A stretch of 64,000 nucleotides of DNA from Pyricularia pennisetigena (Eukaryota > Ascomycota > Sordariomycetes > Magnaporthales > Pyriculariaceae): positions 1,554,269-1,618,268 of the forward strand of contig NC_043741.1 in assembly GCF_004337985.1 (NCBI RefSeq), written 5' to 3'. The notes beneath the pieces were generated by a model that had not been told where the DNA came from, ran no database searches, and saw only the letters and a list, made by a program, of their open reading frames with translations. Position 1 is the first letter of the stretch, and every line of letters starts with the position of its first letter. Made by a program: the position numbers and the translations under genes. This document shows, piece after piece, positions 11,820 to 24,335 of this stretch.

Positions 11820-13958
11820 ATGCGCCGGCCCGGGATACTTCTGGTCTTAGGCTTGCTTTGCGATGCCGTCATCGCCAGTATAGGCCGCGATAGTGGGCTT
11901 GAAGCTCAACATGTCCTGAAAGATCCTCATGGGAACGCGCTTGAGGCGCCAGCACAGAGGCGGTTACATGGGCGATTTATACACATTACCGGTATGTGAA
12001 TTACCACCCACTGGGGTTTTGACTTCATGCAGAACTGGCTGCAAGATCAGTTACTGAGCCAACGATCGATCGCATCCTACACAGACTTCCACCCCGATAC
12101 CTTTTACAAAGTGCATACGTCAACCGATGAGGATATTGCCTGCCACCGTGGCGAGGGCCATGCAGGTTACTATGGCGCTGCAATGTCGGATTGCGACACA
12201 CCAATCTCGCTGGTCAATGCTACCTTTGACTGGCTCGACAAGCACTGGAAGGACAAGATCGACTTTATTGTCTGGACCGGTGACAGCGCTCGTCATGACA
12301 GCGACGAGGAGATACCCCGAAATGCCAAGCAGGTCCTAGGAACCAACCGCATGATTGCCAACAAGTTCACGGACTTGCTGTATAATGAGTCAACCAGGGC
12401 TCTTTCGATACCCGTCATACCAACATTTGGCAACAACGACATTCTTCCTCACAACATCATGCTGCCCGGCCCCAATCGCTGGCTCCAGGATTACAGCAAC
12501 ATTTGGAACCACTTCATTCCCGAGGAGCAGCGCCATTCTTTCGAACTCGGCGGCTACTTCTACGTTGAGGTCATCCCTAACAAGTTGGCCGTCTTCAGCC
12601 TAAACACGCTATACTTTTTTGACCGAAACGCCGCCGTCGATGACTGCATCAACCCCTCAGAGCCGGGCTACAAACAGCTGGAGTGGTTGCGAGTCCAGTT
12701 GCATTTCATGCGGCAGCGTGGGATGAAGGCTATTATAATAGGTCACGTACCGCCTGCACGCACACCTAGCAAGATGTTGTGGGACGAGTCTTGCTGGCAA
12801 AAGTATACGCTCTGGATGCAGCAGTACCGCGATGTTGTGACGGCCAGCATTTACGGGCACATGAATATCGATCATTTTATGCTTCAGGACTCCCAGGAAG
12901 TCGACTTGCACTTGCTCGACAATGGTGGGATCTTGAGTGGCGGTCTGCGAGAAAACCTGGACGATGAGCTTACGGTCCTGGGCGCCACAGACTACCTGAA
13001 AGAAATGCGGGACAGGTGGTCCAAGCTGCCTAGTTCGGTTGGCCAGATCGCTGATGGGCCATCTAGATTAGCTCTCAAAAAGAAAAAGAAGAAGCACGAG
13101 AACCTGGTGGGATCTTGGGGTGAGCGGTACTCGGCAACCATGGTTGGTGGGAGCATAGTACCCAACTTTTACCCTAGCTTCCGAGTCTACGAGTACAACA
13201 CAAGCGGTCTTGAGGATGCAGCTATCTGGACCGGTCCTGCCCTGGACCGAACAGCTTCAGCCGCCGAGATAATAGACATTACCGACCGGGAGTCTATGAT
13301 GCATATTCTGGCCGAGATCGAGAAGAAGAAAAAGAAAAAGGGCCGAAAGGCTAAGCCGAAGCCCAAAGATCCCAACTTGATCAAACCCGAACCGCCGGCT
13401 AAGACGGCACCCCCGGGCCCTGCTTATTCGCCACAGCCTCTCACTCTGCTTCGGTATGAGCAGTGGTTTGCCAACTTGACTCGCATCAACAGTGGCCCGG
13501 TCGATGATGAGTCCGAGGTCGAGGCTGCCAAGTGGCGGAGTGGTAAACCTGGGAACAAACCATCCAAACAGACCCCAGGAGAATTCAGGTTTGAGGTGGA
13601 GTACAACACCTCAACGGACAAAGTCCTTAAGATCAAAGACCTCACAGTCCCAAGCTTCCTCAAGTTGGCATATCGCATGGGAAAGAAAGAACAACAAGGC
13701 AAACCCCTCGATTTTGAGGCCGATACGCACCTGCCTGGTCTCGAGGATGCTGACGACTCTGATTTGGATTGGTATGTTGTTTTGGACGAAGAAGGCAGCG
13801 ACTACGGCAACGAGACCGCCGTTGATCGAACTATGAAGAAGAACAAGAAAAAGAACAAAAAGAAGCACAAGAAGCACAACAAAGTATGGCTTCGCTTTCT
13901 CAAGCATGCATTCATTAGTACGGTCGATAGGCGGGAACTTGAGAAGCTTGACGGCTAG
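11820..13958 (+). CDS. PPN1: vacuolar endopolyphosphatase
   Basis: Metal-dependent enzyme that cuts inside inorganic polyphosphate chains in the vacuole (family knowledge). Exons are 11820-11991 and 12085-13958, giving 681 aa. The first exon starts with MRRPG and a hydrophobic segment that fits a signal anchor. The splice rebuilds FIHITDFHPD, the first metal motif; an in-intron acceptor at 12029 would not. Further calcineurin-like phosphoesterase motifs are WTGDSARHD, FGNNDILPHN, GHVPPA and GHMNIDHF, in order. Two Lys-rich runs (about residues 352-358 and 434-445) and a Lys-rich C-terminal region are visible. Asn-x-Ser/Thr sites fit a lumenal enzyme. The intron donor is gtatgt. Confidence 0.95.
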
Positions 13959-14486
13959 ACGTCCAGGGGGTTTGATATGTCTGCTTGTTGGATATCAGTA
14001 TTGAATTCTTTGTTTCCCCTGCCGGTAAGCGAGTATCTTCGGCTCGCGTGCCAGCTGTTTCTTGTATATTACTTCTGTCTTTTTGCTCTTCTTTCCCTCT
14101 TCCTCTGTTTTCTCTTTTGGAATAGTAATGATGGGGCATGGAGTTTAGGGCCATATTTGGGTTTGTTCGGATAGGTTTTGCTTACAGGGTGGCTTGTATA
14201 GCTGGCTCGTCTTGGTGTCGGTCATTTCAATTCTCGTTTTCTCCTTTTAGATTCTGCTTGTCGGATATGTGCGAACACGCGAATAAAAAATGGGCATCGT
14301 ATATACGAACAAGCTCATTGGGACGGTATTATAGTCTTTTTTTTTTCACCACTAATAAACTGCGGCTGTTTGTCTGATCATAAAGCTAGAGAAGCTAGAA
14401 GCGTGGATCAAATGTCGAGCCATCACCTCTTATTCATACCACACTCCACGCTGACCTGACATCTTGTGGCAACGGCTAATGCTTGT
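13959..14486. other. spacer between convergent genes PPN1 and acylphosphatase
   Basis: 3' flanks of both genes. T-rich, with a T tract near 14338. No gene seen. Confidence 0.5.
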
Positions 14487-15113
14487 TCAACGGTGAACAT
14501 CAAAGCCGGCCTCTCCCTGGACCACATCGCGATCCTCCTTGTCAAGCTTCACGACGTGAGCGCCCTTGGGACCCTTGTCGACGTCCTTGAGAAACGCATC
14601 CAGTGCTTTCTCGTCCCCTTGGGCTTCACCCTCGACCTATATGGGGGGTTTGTTAAATAACTGTTAGAGAATTGCATGTATGAAGATATTGGAATAAACG
14701 AAAGCAAGCATTAATATCCGTTCCCCATAGCTAAGAGTTCTCACACTCACCTTGTTGTTTGGGATGTTCTTTACCCAGCCAGTGATGCCTTGCTCGTTTG
14801 CTCGTTTCTGTGTGAAGAAGCTTCATGTGTGGTTTGCAGTCAACATCATGGTGACGAAACAGATGGCAAATGATACAAGCACTTTTTTTTTTTTCTTATG
14901 GAAGCTTACCGGAATCCAACTCCTGTATTTTTATAGGTTAATAGTTTAGTTGGATGTTATCCAAAATTGTTTAATTGCATACAAACCTACCCTGTACTGC
15001 CCCGCCATGGGCAACAAAGTGAACCTGCGAGACGATGACTTTAGCTTGGGTGCTTTTTTATTCGTCTTGTCTGTCTTCGCGATTATTATCACAGGCGGCC
15101 TTACTCTCTTCAT
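14487..15113 (-). CDS. acylphosphatase, five-exon gene with micro-exons
   Basis: Small cytosolic enzyme that hydrolyses acyl-phosphate bonds (for example 1,3-bisphosphoglycerate, in vitro). Exons on the minus strand: 15105-15113 (9 nt), 14991-15024 (34 nt), 14910-14922 (13 nt), 14751-14820 (70 nt) and 14487-14636 (150 nt), giving 91 aa. Every junction is GT-AG and keeps phase. The product reads MKRVHFVAHGGAVQGVGFR, then FFTQKRANEQGITGWVKNIP, then VEGEAQG. This includes the family signature G-x-VQGVGFR, with the catalytic Arg split across the 13-nt exon's downstream junction, and the TGWV..N..(D/N)..VEGEAQG signature with the catalytic Asn. The 9-nt first exon (M-K-R) is the least certain part. 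The gene is nearly invisible in simple ORF scans because no exon but the last is long. Confidence 0.9.
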
Positions 15114-15391
15114 CTTGATGATCTTGATTTGAAAATCAATGTATTATGAGTTCAAAGTTATGGCTTGCGAGTCGGAGTCATGTGCAACTTTTTTTTTTTT
15201 TTTGTTTGGGAGATTTTGATAGTAGATTCTAGACGAGTTGTCGCCGCAGTCGGCTGGTTCTATTGTGGTGATGTCACTTCGGGGGGCACCCAGGTAAGGG
15301 TCGTTGAACGATTTCTCTGATTGGACATTCCGCATCCTGTCGCCTAGGTAGGAACGAACTTTGACAAGCATACCGCTGTTCTAGTCGAAAT

Positions 15392-15742
15392 ATGGAGGGA
15401 TACAATAATCAACGCACAATCCAATCCAACAGCAGCTACGTTCCAGAGTTATTAATCAATGACCAATGGGATGACGAGCCGCCCGTACTCAATCCCATCC
15501 GGTGAGTGTTATTAGATCCAGTATCGGGGGCGTGCCATCGACGATACGAATCGCACGACCTGGGATATGGACGCTGCGTGGCATTGCTGTATCACCGAGC
15601 TTTTTGAAGTTCAATCCGACCACTGAACGTATCGTTGCTCTACCTTTTTTGGTATCTGCAATAAGACAGAATGGATTCCGCATCGGCGACGGCAATGTCG
15701 GAATGCGAACCGGAAACATTTCTACAAGTGTTGGATTGGTAA
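15392..15742 (+). CDS. doubtful two-exon small protein gene
   Basis: Candidate only. An ATG at 15392 opens MEGYNNQRTIQSNSSYVPEL and runs to a consensus gtgagt donor after 15501. Joining to 15670 (acceptor acag) keeps phase and continues to TAA at 15740-15742, giving 60 aa with a hydrophilic, acidic second half (MDSASATAMSECEPE). A further gtaaag donor near 15739 could extend it. No family is recognised. The 168-nt intron is open in one frame on each strand, so a different gene on either strand is an alternative. Confidence 0.25.
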
Positions 15743-16423
15743 AGATGCGAAGGAAGAAACAAATTGAATCAAACTTGACAGCATCCATGCCATTCGACAT
15801 GTATAAAACAGATAAGAAAGATAAATGTAGTAGGATATACACTGGACAGTTACTATATCAGTCAAAGCTGGGAAATTAAATATGTTTTTGGAAGCAGTTA
15901 TAGAAAGACCGTGTATCATACGTATGAAAATAAAAACCCGCCACTTCATCCAGATTATATGAAGGATAGTTTGCCAAGTTTCTCCTCATTACAAGGTTAC
16001 TATATTTGACATGCACATTTTGAAATTTTGCTAGACTCAAAGATACTCCACCTTAAAAGCTCGCAACTCTGCATCTTGGCCAAAAAGGAGAGAGAAAAAA
16101 AAAAAACCCCCCCTCAAATATCGCTGCGGTTGGTAAGTAAACAAAAAACCATTACGGTTCCTTGGTGTACCTGGTTTCCACCCCCAGGTAAAGTCCCCAC
16201 AATTAAATAGCTCACTCTGATCGACGGGCCCGCCTTGAGCTGCAACTTCACTGTGACTACTTACCTCCGCAATTAAAAGACGATCATCAAACTACGGCCA
16301 TCAAACGGTTAACCACTACTTTTTATTCTCCAGCCGCGACCTCATCAAAACCCACCCTGCTTTATTTCTTCGATTTTTCATTCTTGAACTTCTTTGAGTT
16401 TCTTTTTTTTTTTCTTATTCAGA
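15743..16423. other. spacer upstream of the Tls1-like gene
   Basis: AT-rich, with pyrimidine-rich leader sequence close to the start at 16424. No supported gene. Confidence 0.5.
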
Positions 16424-17785
16424 ATGACCGAGCCCTCGACGGAGCAACCCTCCGAAACGCCAGTCGTCTTTCGCCGCGGTAAAAAGAAGAAGGCCGCTTA
16501 CCGTCAGCGAGACAACGAGCCCGTCGACAATGATGTCGCGGCACCCACGACCACCGACGCGTCGACCGGGAACTCGCAGCCCGCCGCAGCCGAACCCAAC
16601 TCGAGCGCCGCGGCCAACGTCCCCATTAAGAAGGAGGACAGCGACGGCGAGAAGGAGCACGTCGACGAGGATGAAGACGCGGGCCTGTCGGTGGCCGAGG
16701 TATTGAGGTTGAGGAATGCGCGTAAGGGCAAGACGCGCGGCGTCGACCTGCGCGCCGACTCGGTTTCTAAAGTCGTGGATGAGCCTGCTCCAACGGAGCT
16801 GGTGGTCAAGGAGGAGATGCCCGGCCCTGCGGCCGCTGTTGTTGCAGGCTTGGGCAGGCGATTCGCGGCTCAGACCGGGCTGGTAGGCGAGCTCGTCAAT
16901 AGACACATGTTAGTTGGTCGACTTCTTTTCCCCGACCCTCTTTTCCTACATCCTGCCTCGGTTCCCCTCAGCAACGCTCGTGACTAGCTTGGCGCATACT
17001 AATCAGGCAGGGAGGAATATATAGAATCAGAGTTGGCTAGGCGGAAGCAGGCGACGGGTATGACAACGACAGCCACTGCGTCTGGCTCATCCGCAACCGC
17101 ATCACACGACAGGCTGCAAGAAAGCGACCAGGCTGCTGCTAGCGCTGCAGGAGGCCTTGTCGCCGAGACGCCGGCGCAGCCCGCCACCCGCGGCAAGCTG
17201 CACGAGGTAGACCTCGGCCAGGAGATGCGCCAGCGCAACGTTGTCGAAACACGGCGTGCCGCGAAGCGTCTCAGAGGTGAGGAGGTTGGCGAAGACGGCG
17301 CCGACGCAAGCGAAGCAGACAAGGGGAAGCCTGCCAAGCGGAACCGCCGGCCTAGTGAGGACGCTCTTCGCGACAAGATGGTGGAGCAGTTCCTACTCGA
17401 AAACAAAAGTAAGCCTTTCCTTCCCCTTTTCTTTCATTTGTGTCTAGATTCGTACGTCCTATCTTTGCGGCATGAGAAAACAAACGAGTGCTGACCGGGC
17501 CGCCCAGTGGAAAACTACCAAATGGAAGATATCCAACAGCCGGAAGACGGAAGGCCGCACGACGCAAGGGTGGCCGAGGAGTTTCGCCGCGAGTTCATGG
17601 AAGCCATCTACCAGCGCAACCGCCGCCGACGACCAGCCATCAACCAGCACAAGCGGGCCCCAAAGAGGGACGAGTCAGAGATCCTCAAGGGACCCAAGCT
17701 CGGCGGCAGCAGGAATTCGAGGGCTGCCATCCGCGATATCTTGCTGAAACAGGCAAACGAGAAGCGGGCGGCGGAACGATCGTGA
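16424..17785 (+). CDS. Tls1/C9orf78 (Hep59 domain) splicing-associated protein
   Basis: Member of the Hep_59 family (human C9orf78, fission yeast tls1), which binds spliceosomal Brr2 and affects splicing of particular transcripts and telomere-linked genes. Exons are 16424-16908, 17011-17408 and 17508-17785, giving 386 aa. The N-terminus contains VVFRRGKKKKAAYRQR, typical of the family. It is followed by a disordered Asp/Glu-rich stretch, LSVAEVLRLRNARKGKTRGV, then a block whose M-E-E-Y-I-E-S-E-L is rebuilt exactly by the first splice (atg split AT|G). The Hep59 core includes KLHEVDLGQEMRQRNVVETR, and the end is highly basic (YQRNRRRRPA). Donors are gttagt and gtaagc. The 3' end lies 50 bp before an assembly gap. 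Confidence 0.93.
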
Positions 17786-17835
17786 ACCCTACTGCTGGTG
17801 GATTTCAAGAACCTGCAGATTATTTTTTTTTTTTT

Positions 17836-18770
17836 NNNNNNNNNNNNNNNNNNNNNNNNNNNNNNNNNNNNNNNNNNNNNNNNNNNNNNNNNNNNNNNNN
17901 NNNNNNNNNNNNNNNNNNNNNNNNNNNNNNNNNNNNNNNNNNNNNNNNNNNNNNNNNNNNNNNNNNNNNNNNNNNNNNNNNNNNNNNNNNNNNNNNNNNN
18001 NNNNNNNNNNNNNNNNNNNNNNNNNNNNNNNNNNNNNNNNNNNNNNNNNNNNNNNNNNNNNNNNNNNNNNNNNNNNNNNNNNNNNNNNNNNNNNNNNNNN
18101 NNNNNNNNNNNNNNNNNNNNNNNNNNNNNNNNNNNNNNNNNNNNNNNNNNNNNNNNNNNNNNNNNNNNNNNNNNNNNNNNNNNNNNNNNNNNNNNNNNNN
18201 NNNNNNNNNNNNNNNNNNNNNNNNNNNNNNNNNNNNNNNNNNNNNNNNNNNNNNNNNNNNNNNNNNNNNNNNNNNNNNNNNNNNNNNNNNNNNNNNNNNN
18301 NNNNNNNNNNNNNNNNNNNNNNNNNNNNNNNNNNNNNNNNNNNNNNNNNNNNNNNNNNNNNNNNNNNNNNNNNNNNNNNNNNNNNNNNNNNNNNNNNNNN
18401 NNNNNNNNNNNNNNNNNNNNNNNNNNNNNNNNNNNNNNNNNNNNNNNNNNNNNNNNNNNNNNNNNNNNNNNNNNNNNNNNNNNNNNNNNNNNNNNNNNNN
18501 NNNNNNNNNNNNNNNNNNNNNNNNNNNNNNNNNNNNNNNNNNNNNNNNNNNNNNNNNNNNNNNNNNNNNNNNNNNNNNNNNNNNNNNNNNNNNNNNNNNN
18601 NNNNNNNNNNNNNNNNNNNNNNNNNNNNNNNNNNNNNNNNNNNNNNNNNNNNNNNNNNNNNNNNNNNNNNNNNNNNNNNNNNNNNNNNNNNNNNNNNNNN
18701 NNNNNNNNNNNNNNNNNNNNNNNNNNNNNNNNNNNNNNNNNNNNNNNNNNNNNNNNNNNNNNNNNNNNNN
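17836..18770. other. assembly gap (935 N)
   Basis: Unresolved bases directly after a T13 tract (17823-17835). Any apparent reading frame across it is meaningless. Confidence 0.99.
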
Positions 18771-19520
18771 AAATATGTATTTGAAAATCAAGTCTATCAA
18801 CTTATATTCGGCAGAAAGTAGTCAAGTCCTCAAGAGAGAACACATGGATAAAAATAGCACCCATGCAACCGAAGGAGAAAAGAAGTAACTGGTTAGACTT
18901 CAAGCACAGCTTCACATTCGAAGCAAGAATGCGCCCACCAGTATCGCTTTAGTCAGGCTGAAACGGACACGCCGCCGCCTCTAGTATATCAAGAATGAAC
19001 AGTCCCGTGAACCCAAAATCTTGTTCCGGGTTAGACAAGCGCAAAATTGCAAAGCCACAAGGCATGCTGCTGACTGAAGAACATAGCGGTTCGAACAAGA
19101 ACTCGCAGGACCACCGCCACCCGGACAGGCAGATATAGCAAGTTTCAGAGATAAAAAAAAAAAAAAAAAACTTTGTCGGCTTAAACGGGCCGACAATGAA
19201 ACAGGCTTAGTAACAGAGGATTGACTCAAGACCAGGAACTCCGATATGCGCTGAAAGCAAAACCCCCCGACCCGAACACCGTAGATGATGAAAGAAAAAA
19301 AAGCAAAAGGAAAAGTGAAGAAAAAAATGGGATAGCAATGCCGACGGAGTATAAGAGAAACGCTGACGGTTTATGATATGGTGCATAGCAAATGGATCTC
19401 GTCGAGAATCACGCGGTCAAACGTGGGAGAGGTATAATATAATCAGATGGTGGAGAGAGGAAAATGGGGCTGGTGAAATGAAAACCCCCAATGACCAATG
19501 GTCGAAAACCTGTTCCGTTT
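18771..19520. other. spacer after the gap, 3' side of the RING-like gene
   Basis: No gene seen. It has an A tract at about 19151-19168 and other A-rich stretches. It probably includes the 3' UTR of the minus-strand gene that ends at 19521. Confidence 0.5.
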
Positions 19521-21420
19521 TCACCTGATATCGAGCTGAAATGGCTTGTAGCGACCCCCTATGGTGGCGCAGCGGGGGCACTTCCTTCTCGCTCCTTGTT
19601 CGCTCATCAAGACCTCGACGCAAGCGGGGCATAGACCGCAAATGCACTCGGTGCACGCGTATGACTCTTTGAGTAAAGACACGCCCTGGCAGGCCGCGCA
19701 GTAAATTTGGGTGTTCTGGGACGAATAGCTCGGGGACGAGTCCGAGAGTCCCCGGGACTCCATGTGGAAGTTATCACCGCTCTCGGCGCTCTCGACGGAA
19801 GGAAATGGGTCGGGCACCTCTTGTATATACGAAGGAGGTGTCAGGGCCTGCTGCAGAGGCGAGGCCTGATAGTTGTTTTGATTCGGGAAGGACGGTGGTT
19901 GGGGGAAAGGGGGTAGTGATGCGCGGTGGACAGATATGGGGGATTGCGGTACCTGAAAAGTCAGGGCCGGGTCGATCAAATAGGGGCTGCGAGGACCTAC
20001 AGGCGTCCTGTCCTCGTCGACCTCTTCCGTGGCTGATGCCGCCGCGTCGATCAAGTCCTCCCAACGCCTCCCCGTGTCCCCCGTCGGCTCTGCCGACTTG
20101 GCCTTGCTGAAATGGTCGCCTGGCCTCAGCCTGTCCGCGGGGGCCAATCCGCCCGTGTCGTTTTGGATCCGCCGAAGCCAGTCGGCCGCGGCACCTCTGG
20201 ATCTTTGCTTTTTGTGGTGCGACTCTCTGCCCCGTTTTGTGATGGACTGCTTCCGTGGCCGGTTCGCACCCAGAGGTCGCTGGAGAGGTGGCAGCGTCGA
20301 TGATCGGCCCGGTGGTGATGTGGCAAGAATCGACGGTAGCATGTCTCTGTGCCTGCTTGTGCTTCCCGACATGGTGAACAAGTCCCCTGCAGAATCGGTT
20401 CCAGGCAGATGAATCGGTGGTAGTTCTATCGATGACCTCGGTAGCCTCCCCTTTTCCGAATCAGAGTGCCAACCCTGAAAGTCAAGATGAAGGCCAAGTC
20501 AGCGCCCAATTTTCGCCCCATCTACAACAAGTCAAAAGCCCTTGGAGAGGGAGGATGAAGGTCTAAAGACGCACAGGTTCAGAGTCGCCCCATTCTGGCT
20601 CCATGCTGTGTTTGTGCAGCTGGGCCAAAGCGGCTGCAGCACTAGCAGCGGGAAGCATCTGAGTTACTGGTGGATATTCATCCGGGTTTCGCGGTGTTGG
20701 CGGGGCGCTCGATTCGTCGCGGCGGTAACCATGTTGCCGATCATGTGAATAACCACTTCCCTTGAGATGGTCGATTGCAGGCGGCCGAGGAGCGGCCGCT
20801 GGGCTTTGCTGCGGTCGTTCGCTAGGCGGGGTGTTGATCATGAGGAGGAAGCTTTCCTCGGTTGCAGGAAGCTTGGATATGTAGTGTTCCGGGTGCGCCC
20901 TTCGAATATGCTCTTGCATAGAGCGATATCTCTTCTCCTAATTGTTTGGGAGCAGTCAAGTCAGAATGGAATAAGATTTGGGGATCTGGGGCCGCCATTG
21001 AGTTGGGCAGGGATGCCTGTGGGCGGCTCCGAGAAGCCACCAAATGGTGATCAATCCAATCGAGAGTTGTGCCGCTCGCTTTCGACGAGGTAGGAAAGAG
21101 AGTGAACGACCGGCGACGGCGCAAAAGAGCCATTCGAGCCGGTTGATAGCATGGATGGCGGCAGACAAACATGGGGCTAGGGAAAATTGAAGCACTCACG
21201 CCGATGCATCGCTTGCGGCAGCTAGAGCCATCTACTCCGGATACGTTTGGTAAGTCAATGCGGCGGCCTTGCGGGAGTGTGACAATACTGGTTGTCATTG
21301 ACAAACGAACAAATAAATGAAAAAAAACTGACCTTGATTCCTAAGAGGGCAAATGACCTCGTTCAGGGAGCTGTCGGAAACCGAAAATGAAGATGTGAGG
21401 GCGGACGTTCGCGGAGGCAT
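19521..21420 (-). CDS. RING-like zinc finger protein of fungi
   Basis: Four minus-strand exons: 21333-21420, 21200-21234, 20575-20937 and 19521-20474, giving 479 aa. The N-terminal part has a Cys/His-rich unit assembled across three exons: EVICPL...SSCRKRCIG, EKRYRSMQEHIRRAHPEHY, resembling a C2H2-like finger. KLPATEESFLLMINTPPSE follows and is, from memory, a conserved block in ascomycete relatives. The middle is disordered and Pro/Ser-rich. The C-terminus has a treble-clef or RING-like cluster, YCAACQGVSLLKESYACTEC, then C..C..C and CPRC, ending near KPFQLDIR. Introns have gtcagt, gtgagt and gtgcgt donors; the last intron has a GCTGAC branch site. A ubiquitin-ligase role is possible but the Cys spacing is not a standard RING, so function stays open. 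Confidence 0.85.
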
Positions 21421-21670
21421 CGTGGTGTGCTGCGCTACGCTGTAGAGTGATGCAATTGCGGGCTGGCGTCGGGGCAAGCACCTGAGGGACCCCCCACCAA
21501 AAGAGGGGTTGACGTTGCTAAGCTGTTGTCGATAAGATGGCAGTTCGAAGGATCAGAAGTGCACTTGCCTGTTGGGAGTTTAATTGCACCGAAAAAAAAA
21601 AAGATGTTGTGGTGTATAAGGGAAAATAGTAGAAAGAGGGGGGGAAACAGAAAGGAGCTGAGCTATCTGT

Positions 21671-21776
21671 GTGTTGGTTGGTAGGTTGGTTCAGTAAGGC
21701 AGGTAGGTAGGTAGGTCGGTAGGTAGGTCGGTAGTAAGTAGGTGGTAAGGTAAGGTAGGTAGGTAGGGGGTAGGTC
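21671..21776. repeat. imperfect GGTA/GGTT/GGTC microsatellite
   Basis: Runs of four-base units, mostly GGTA, with GGTC and GGTT variants and one-base slips, about 250 bp upstream of the RING-like gene start. Confidence 0.8.
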
Positions 21777-24268
21777 AAAACTCGTTATGGTAGCTCCTTA
21801 GGGGAAAAGAGTCCATATGAGTGACTGAAAGAGCTCACAGCCAGCTTCGTCTTTCGGCACGGTGTCACAAGTGCGGTTTCGAAATAGGCCAGGCAGGAAT
21901 GTAGTGGCAGTGGCAACTGACATGACATGGGAAGCTTAGGCATTGGACGGATTCGATTCGTTCTTGTTCTGGGGGTGGGGCGGCCCTGCACGCATTGGGC
22001 GGGGTCGCTCTCCCACTACCAGGTAAAAGGTGCTCAGCTCCGTGTCGAAGCGAACTGGGAAGGGAAGGGAAGAGAGGAGGAGGAGAGGATTGGGAGCGAG
22101 CATGACCATGGAGGAGCGAGCAGGCCCTAGAATCTAGAATTGTGCACTACTACTGACAATCAATCTCACACGGTCAATCTGGCGCAGGCCAGTCATGACA
22201 AGTCTCAATGCATTCAGTCAATGCAGGCGCGACAATTCCCAACGCGGCCGCGGTGCCGATAAGCACAGGATAATGGCTAGTGACACGCCAGGTACGTACT
22301 TTGACCTGAACAAGATAGAGAGAGGGGAAGGATGGAAGATAGATTGATATCTATCTAGCATTGGCTGCAATTAATTAGTAGCTGCCCACCTCCATACCTT
22401 ACCTTGCGATAGCTTGGTGGGATAGCTTTGGGACCTTGAACAAACCTGGATTGGAATTCAATCGAAGCTCCCTGGTCGTATGTAGAGGTGAGGTAAGCTT
22501 CCAGGCTGACAGCCATCGACGGAAGGTTGCATGCATTTGTACTCACACAAGATCCACTCAAGTAATGTCTATTATCTCATCCAAGGTCCGGCGGAGTAAC
22601 TCTATCTGTGCTCTGTCTCCCTCTTTCTCTTTTTATTTGCTCTCTCAATTATCTCTCCCTCTTCCTTCGGCTTATCACACTGTGTCCACCGGTAAGGTCA
22701 CTTGATGTTGACGCACTAGGAATGTTATTTTGATGATTACTACTTTATTGTTACCAATCGCTTCCCTTCCTAGCAGTAGAATGAGTAGAAAAGGGACGGA
22801 TGACCAGGTCTTTACGGCTTAAGCAATAGTATTGAATCGCGTTTTTGACTGGATGGAAGCTTGCACAGTGCCGGCCCGCCACTCCCGACTTTTGGTACCC
22901 GTCCTAACCTAGCTAAGCTAGGGGTTAGGCACTTGCTGCTAAAACACTACACGCGAATAATGACCAGGTACTTTGTAAAGCACCTGATCCCAGCTCAACC
23001 CAGCGGTCGGGTTGACCGAGACAGCACGGATAAGCAGGCTGGTGGGCTGGCAGTTGGCTTTGGTAGCTTACTCGGTGATATTGTTCTTCACCAGCATTCT
23101 TTCCATTGATTTCATCCACATGGTATCATTTAAGTGTCTACATAGTCATTCTTGCACTGTACGTACAGGCAGGAATGACATGCTTAACCCAGTATTGGCA
23201 AGCACATGATTAGGCCCACTACAGCTTAAAGCACAGTGGGAAGGGAGGGATTACGCAAAACCTCTTGGGCCAAGCTACGACTCGAGGGCTTCGGTTTTTG
23301 TTTTGTATTTGGAATGATGCAAGAGTAGCGGTGGCAATTATCGAACAAAGACTCTCCGCCGACGTCGTGAATTGCACCCACTGTTTTTTTTTTTTCCTCA
23401 TTTTGTTCCCACATGAATCTCCTATGTTCCGAGAGAAAGCTCTGCCTATTGTTGTTTTGGTGAAAGAGTCGAGAGTGATTCGTTTTGACGTCATTTTCTT
23501 ATTCATGTCCCCCCTGTCGACTTACAAAACCCCCTGCGGCAAGGCAAGCCAGAGAGATGCAATGGTATCCTGAGATATCTGCGGTAGGGTAGTTATTATT
23601 ACCTAGGCAGTGTTGCAAAAGGGGATCGAGGTCAGAGCATAAATAGCATCAATGTTTGCAAGGTGTCCAGTTAGACGCCCTGATGGTTCGATTTAGTCAG
23701 AGCCTAAGTACCTAATTACGGTACTACTAGTAAATAAAGAAAGAATATGACTTTGTCACCAATAACCCGCTAAAGCTTCATATCATATGGCTTGAACACT
23801 ATAGATAAAATGGGTGGGTGTGTAAGCCGACGGATCTGGCGACCTGGGAGGCGTGGGCTACTCGACACACCTGCCATCAGCCACATTTTTGTGGGCCTCC
23901 TCCAAGTAATGTAGTTTATTCCCAGCTAGGAAAGGTATATGTATATGTAGTGTCGTATAGTACGGCTAGTCCTTCTATCTAGAGTTGACCTGGTGCTTAA
24001 GATATTCGGTATTACCTTGGTACCGTAAAATCTTACGGTCATCTCTGGGAAGCTGGTTTCTTTAAATAAAAACTGCAAAATTTAGCATCAGGATCGTTGC
24101 ATGGGAACTTTGAACCGAATCAAGAGCATCAATCAATTATAGTTGGAAAGCTGTTACACGTAACATGGAACCTACCTAGTTTGACGCGCTTGAAGGGGCA
24201 AGGCAAAGCGACTTGGTACACTATAGCGCCCGCCGAGCGATTTTATCGGAGCTGCTGGCTCCCGAACA

Positions 24269-24335
24269 NNNNNNNNNNNNNNNNNNNNNNNNNNNNNNNN
24301 NNNNNNNNNNNNNNNNNNNNNNNNNNNNNNNNNNN
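24269..24335. other. assembly gap (67 N)
   Basis: Unresolved bases in the long spacer. Frames running through it are not evidence of a gene. Confidence 0.99.

Noticed and set aside
15489..15842. 117-codon minus-strand frame
   Set aside because: No motif recognised, and it overlaps the candidate intron of the plus-strand small gene. Neither strand could be proved.
17488..18888. Long frames through the N gap
   Set aside because: Their length comes from unresolved bases.
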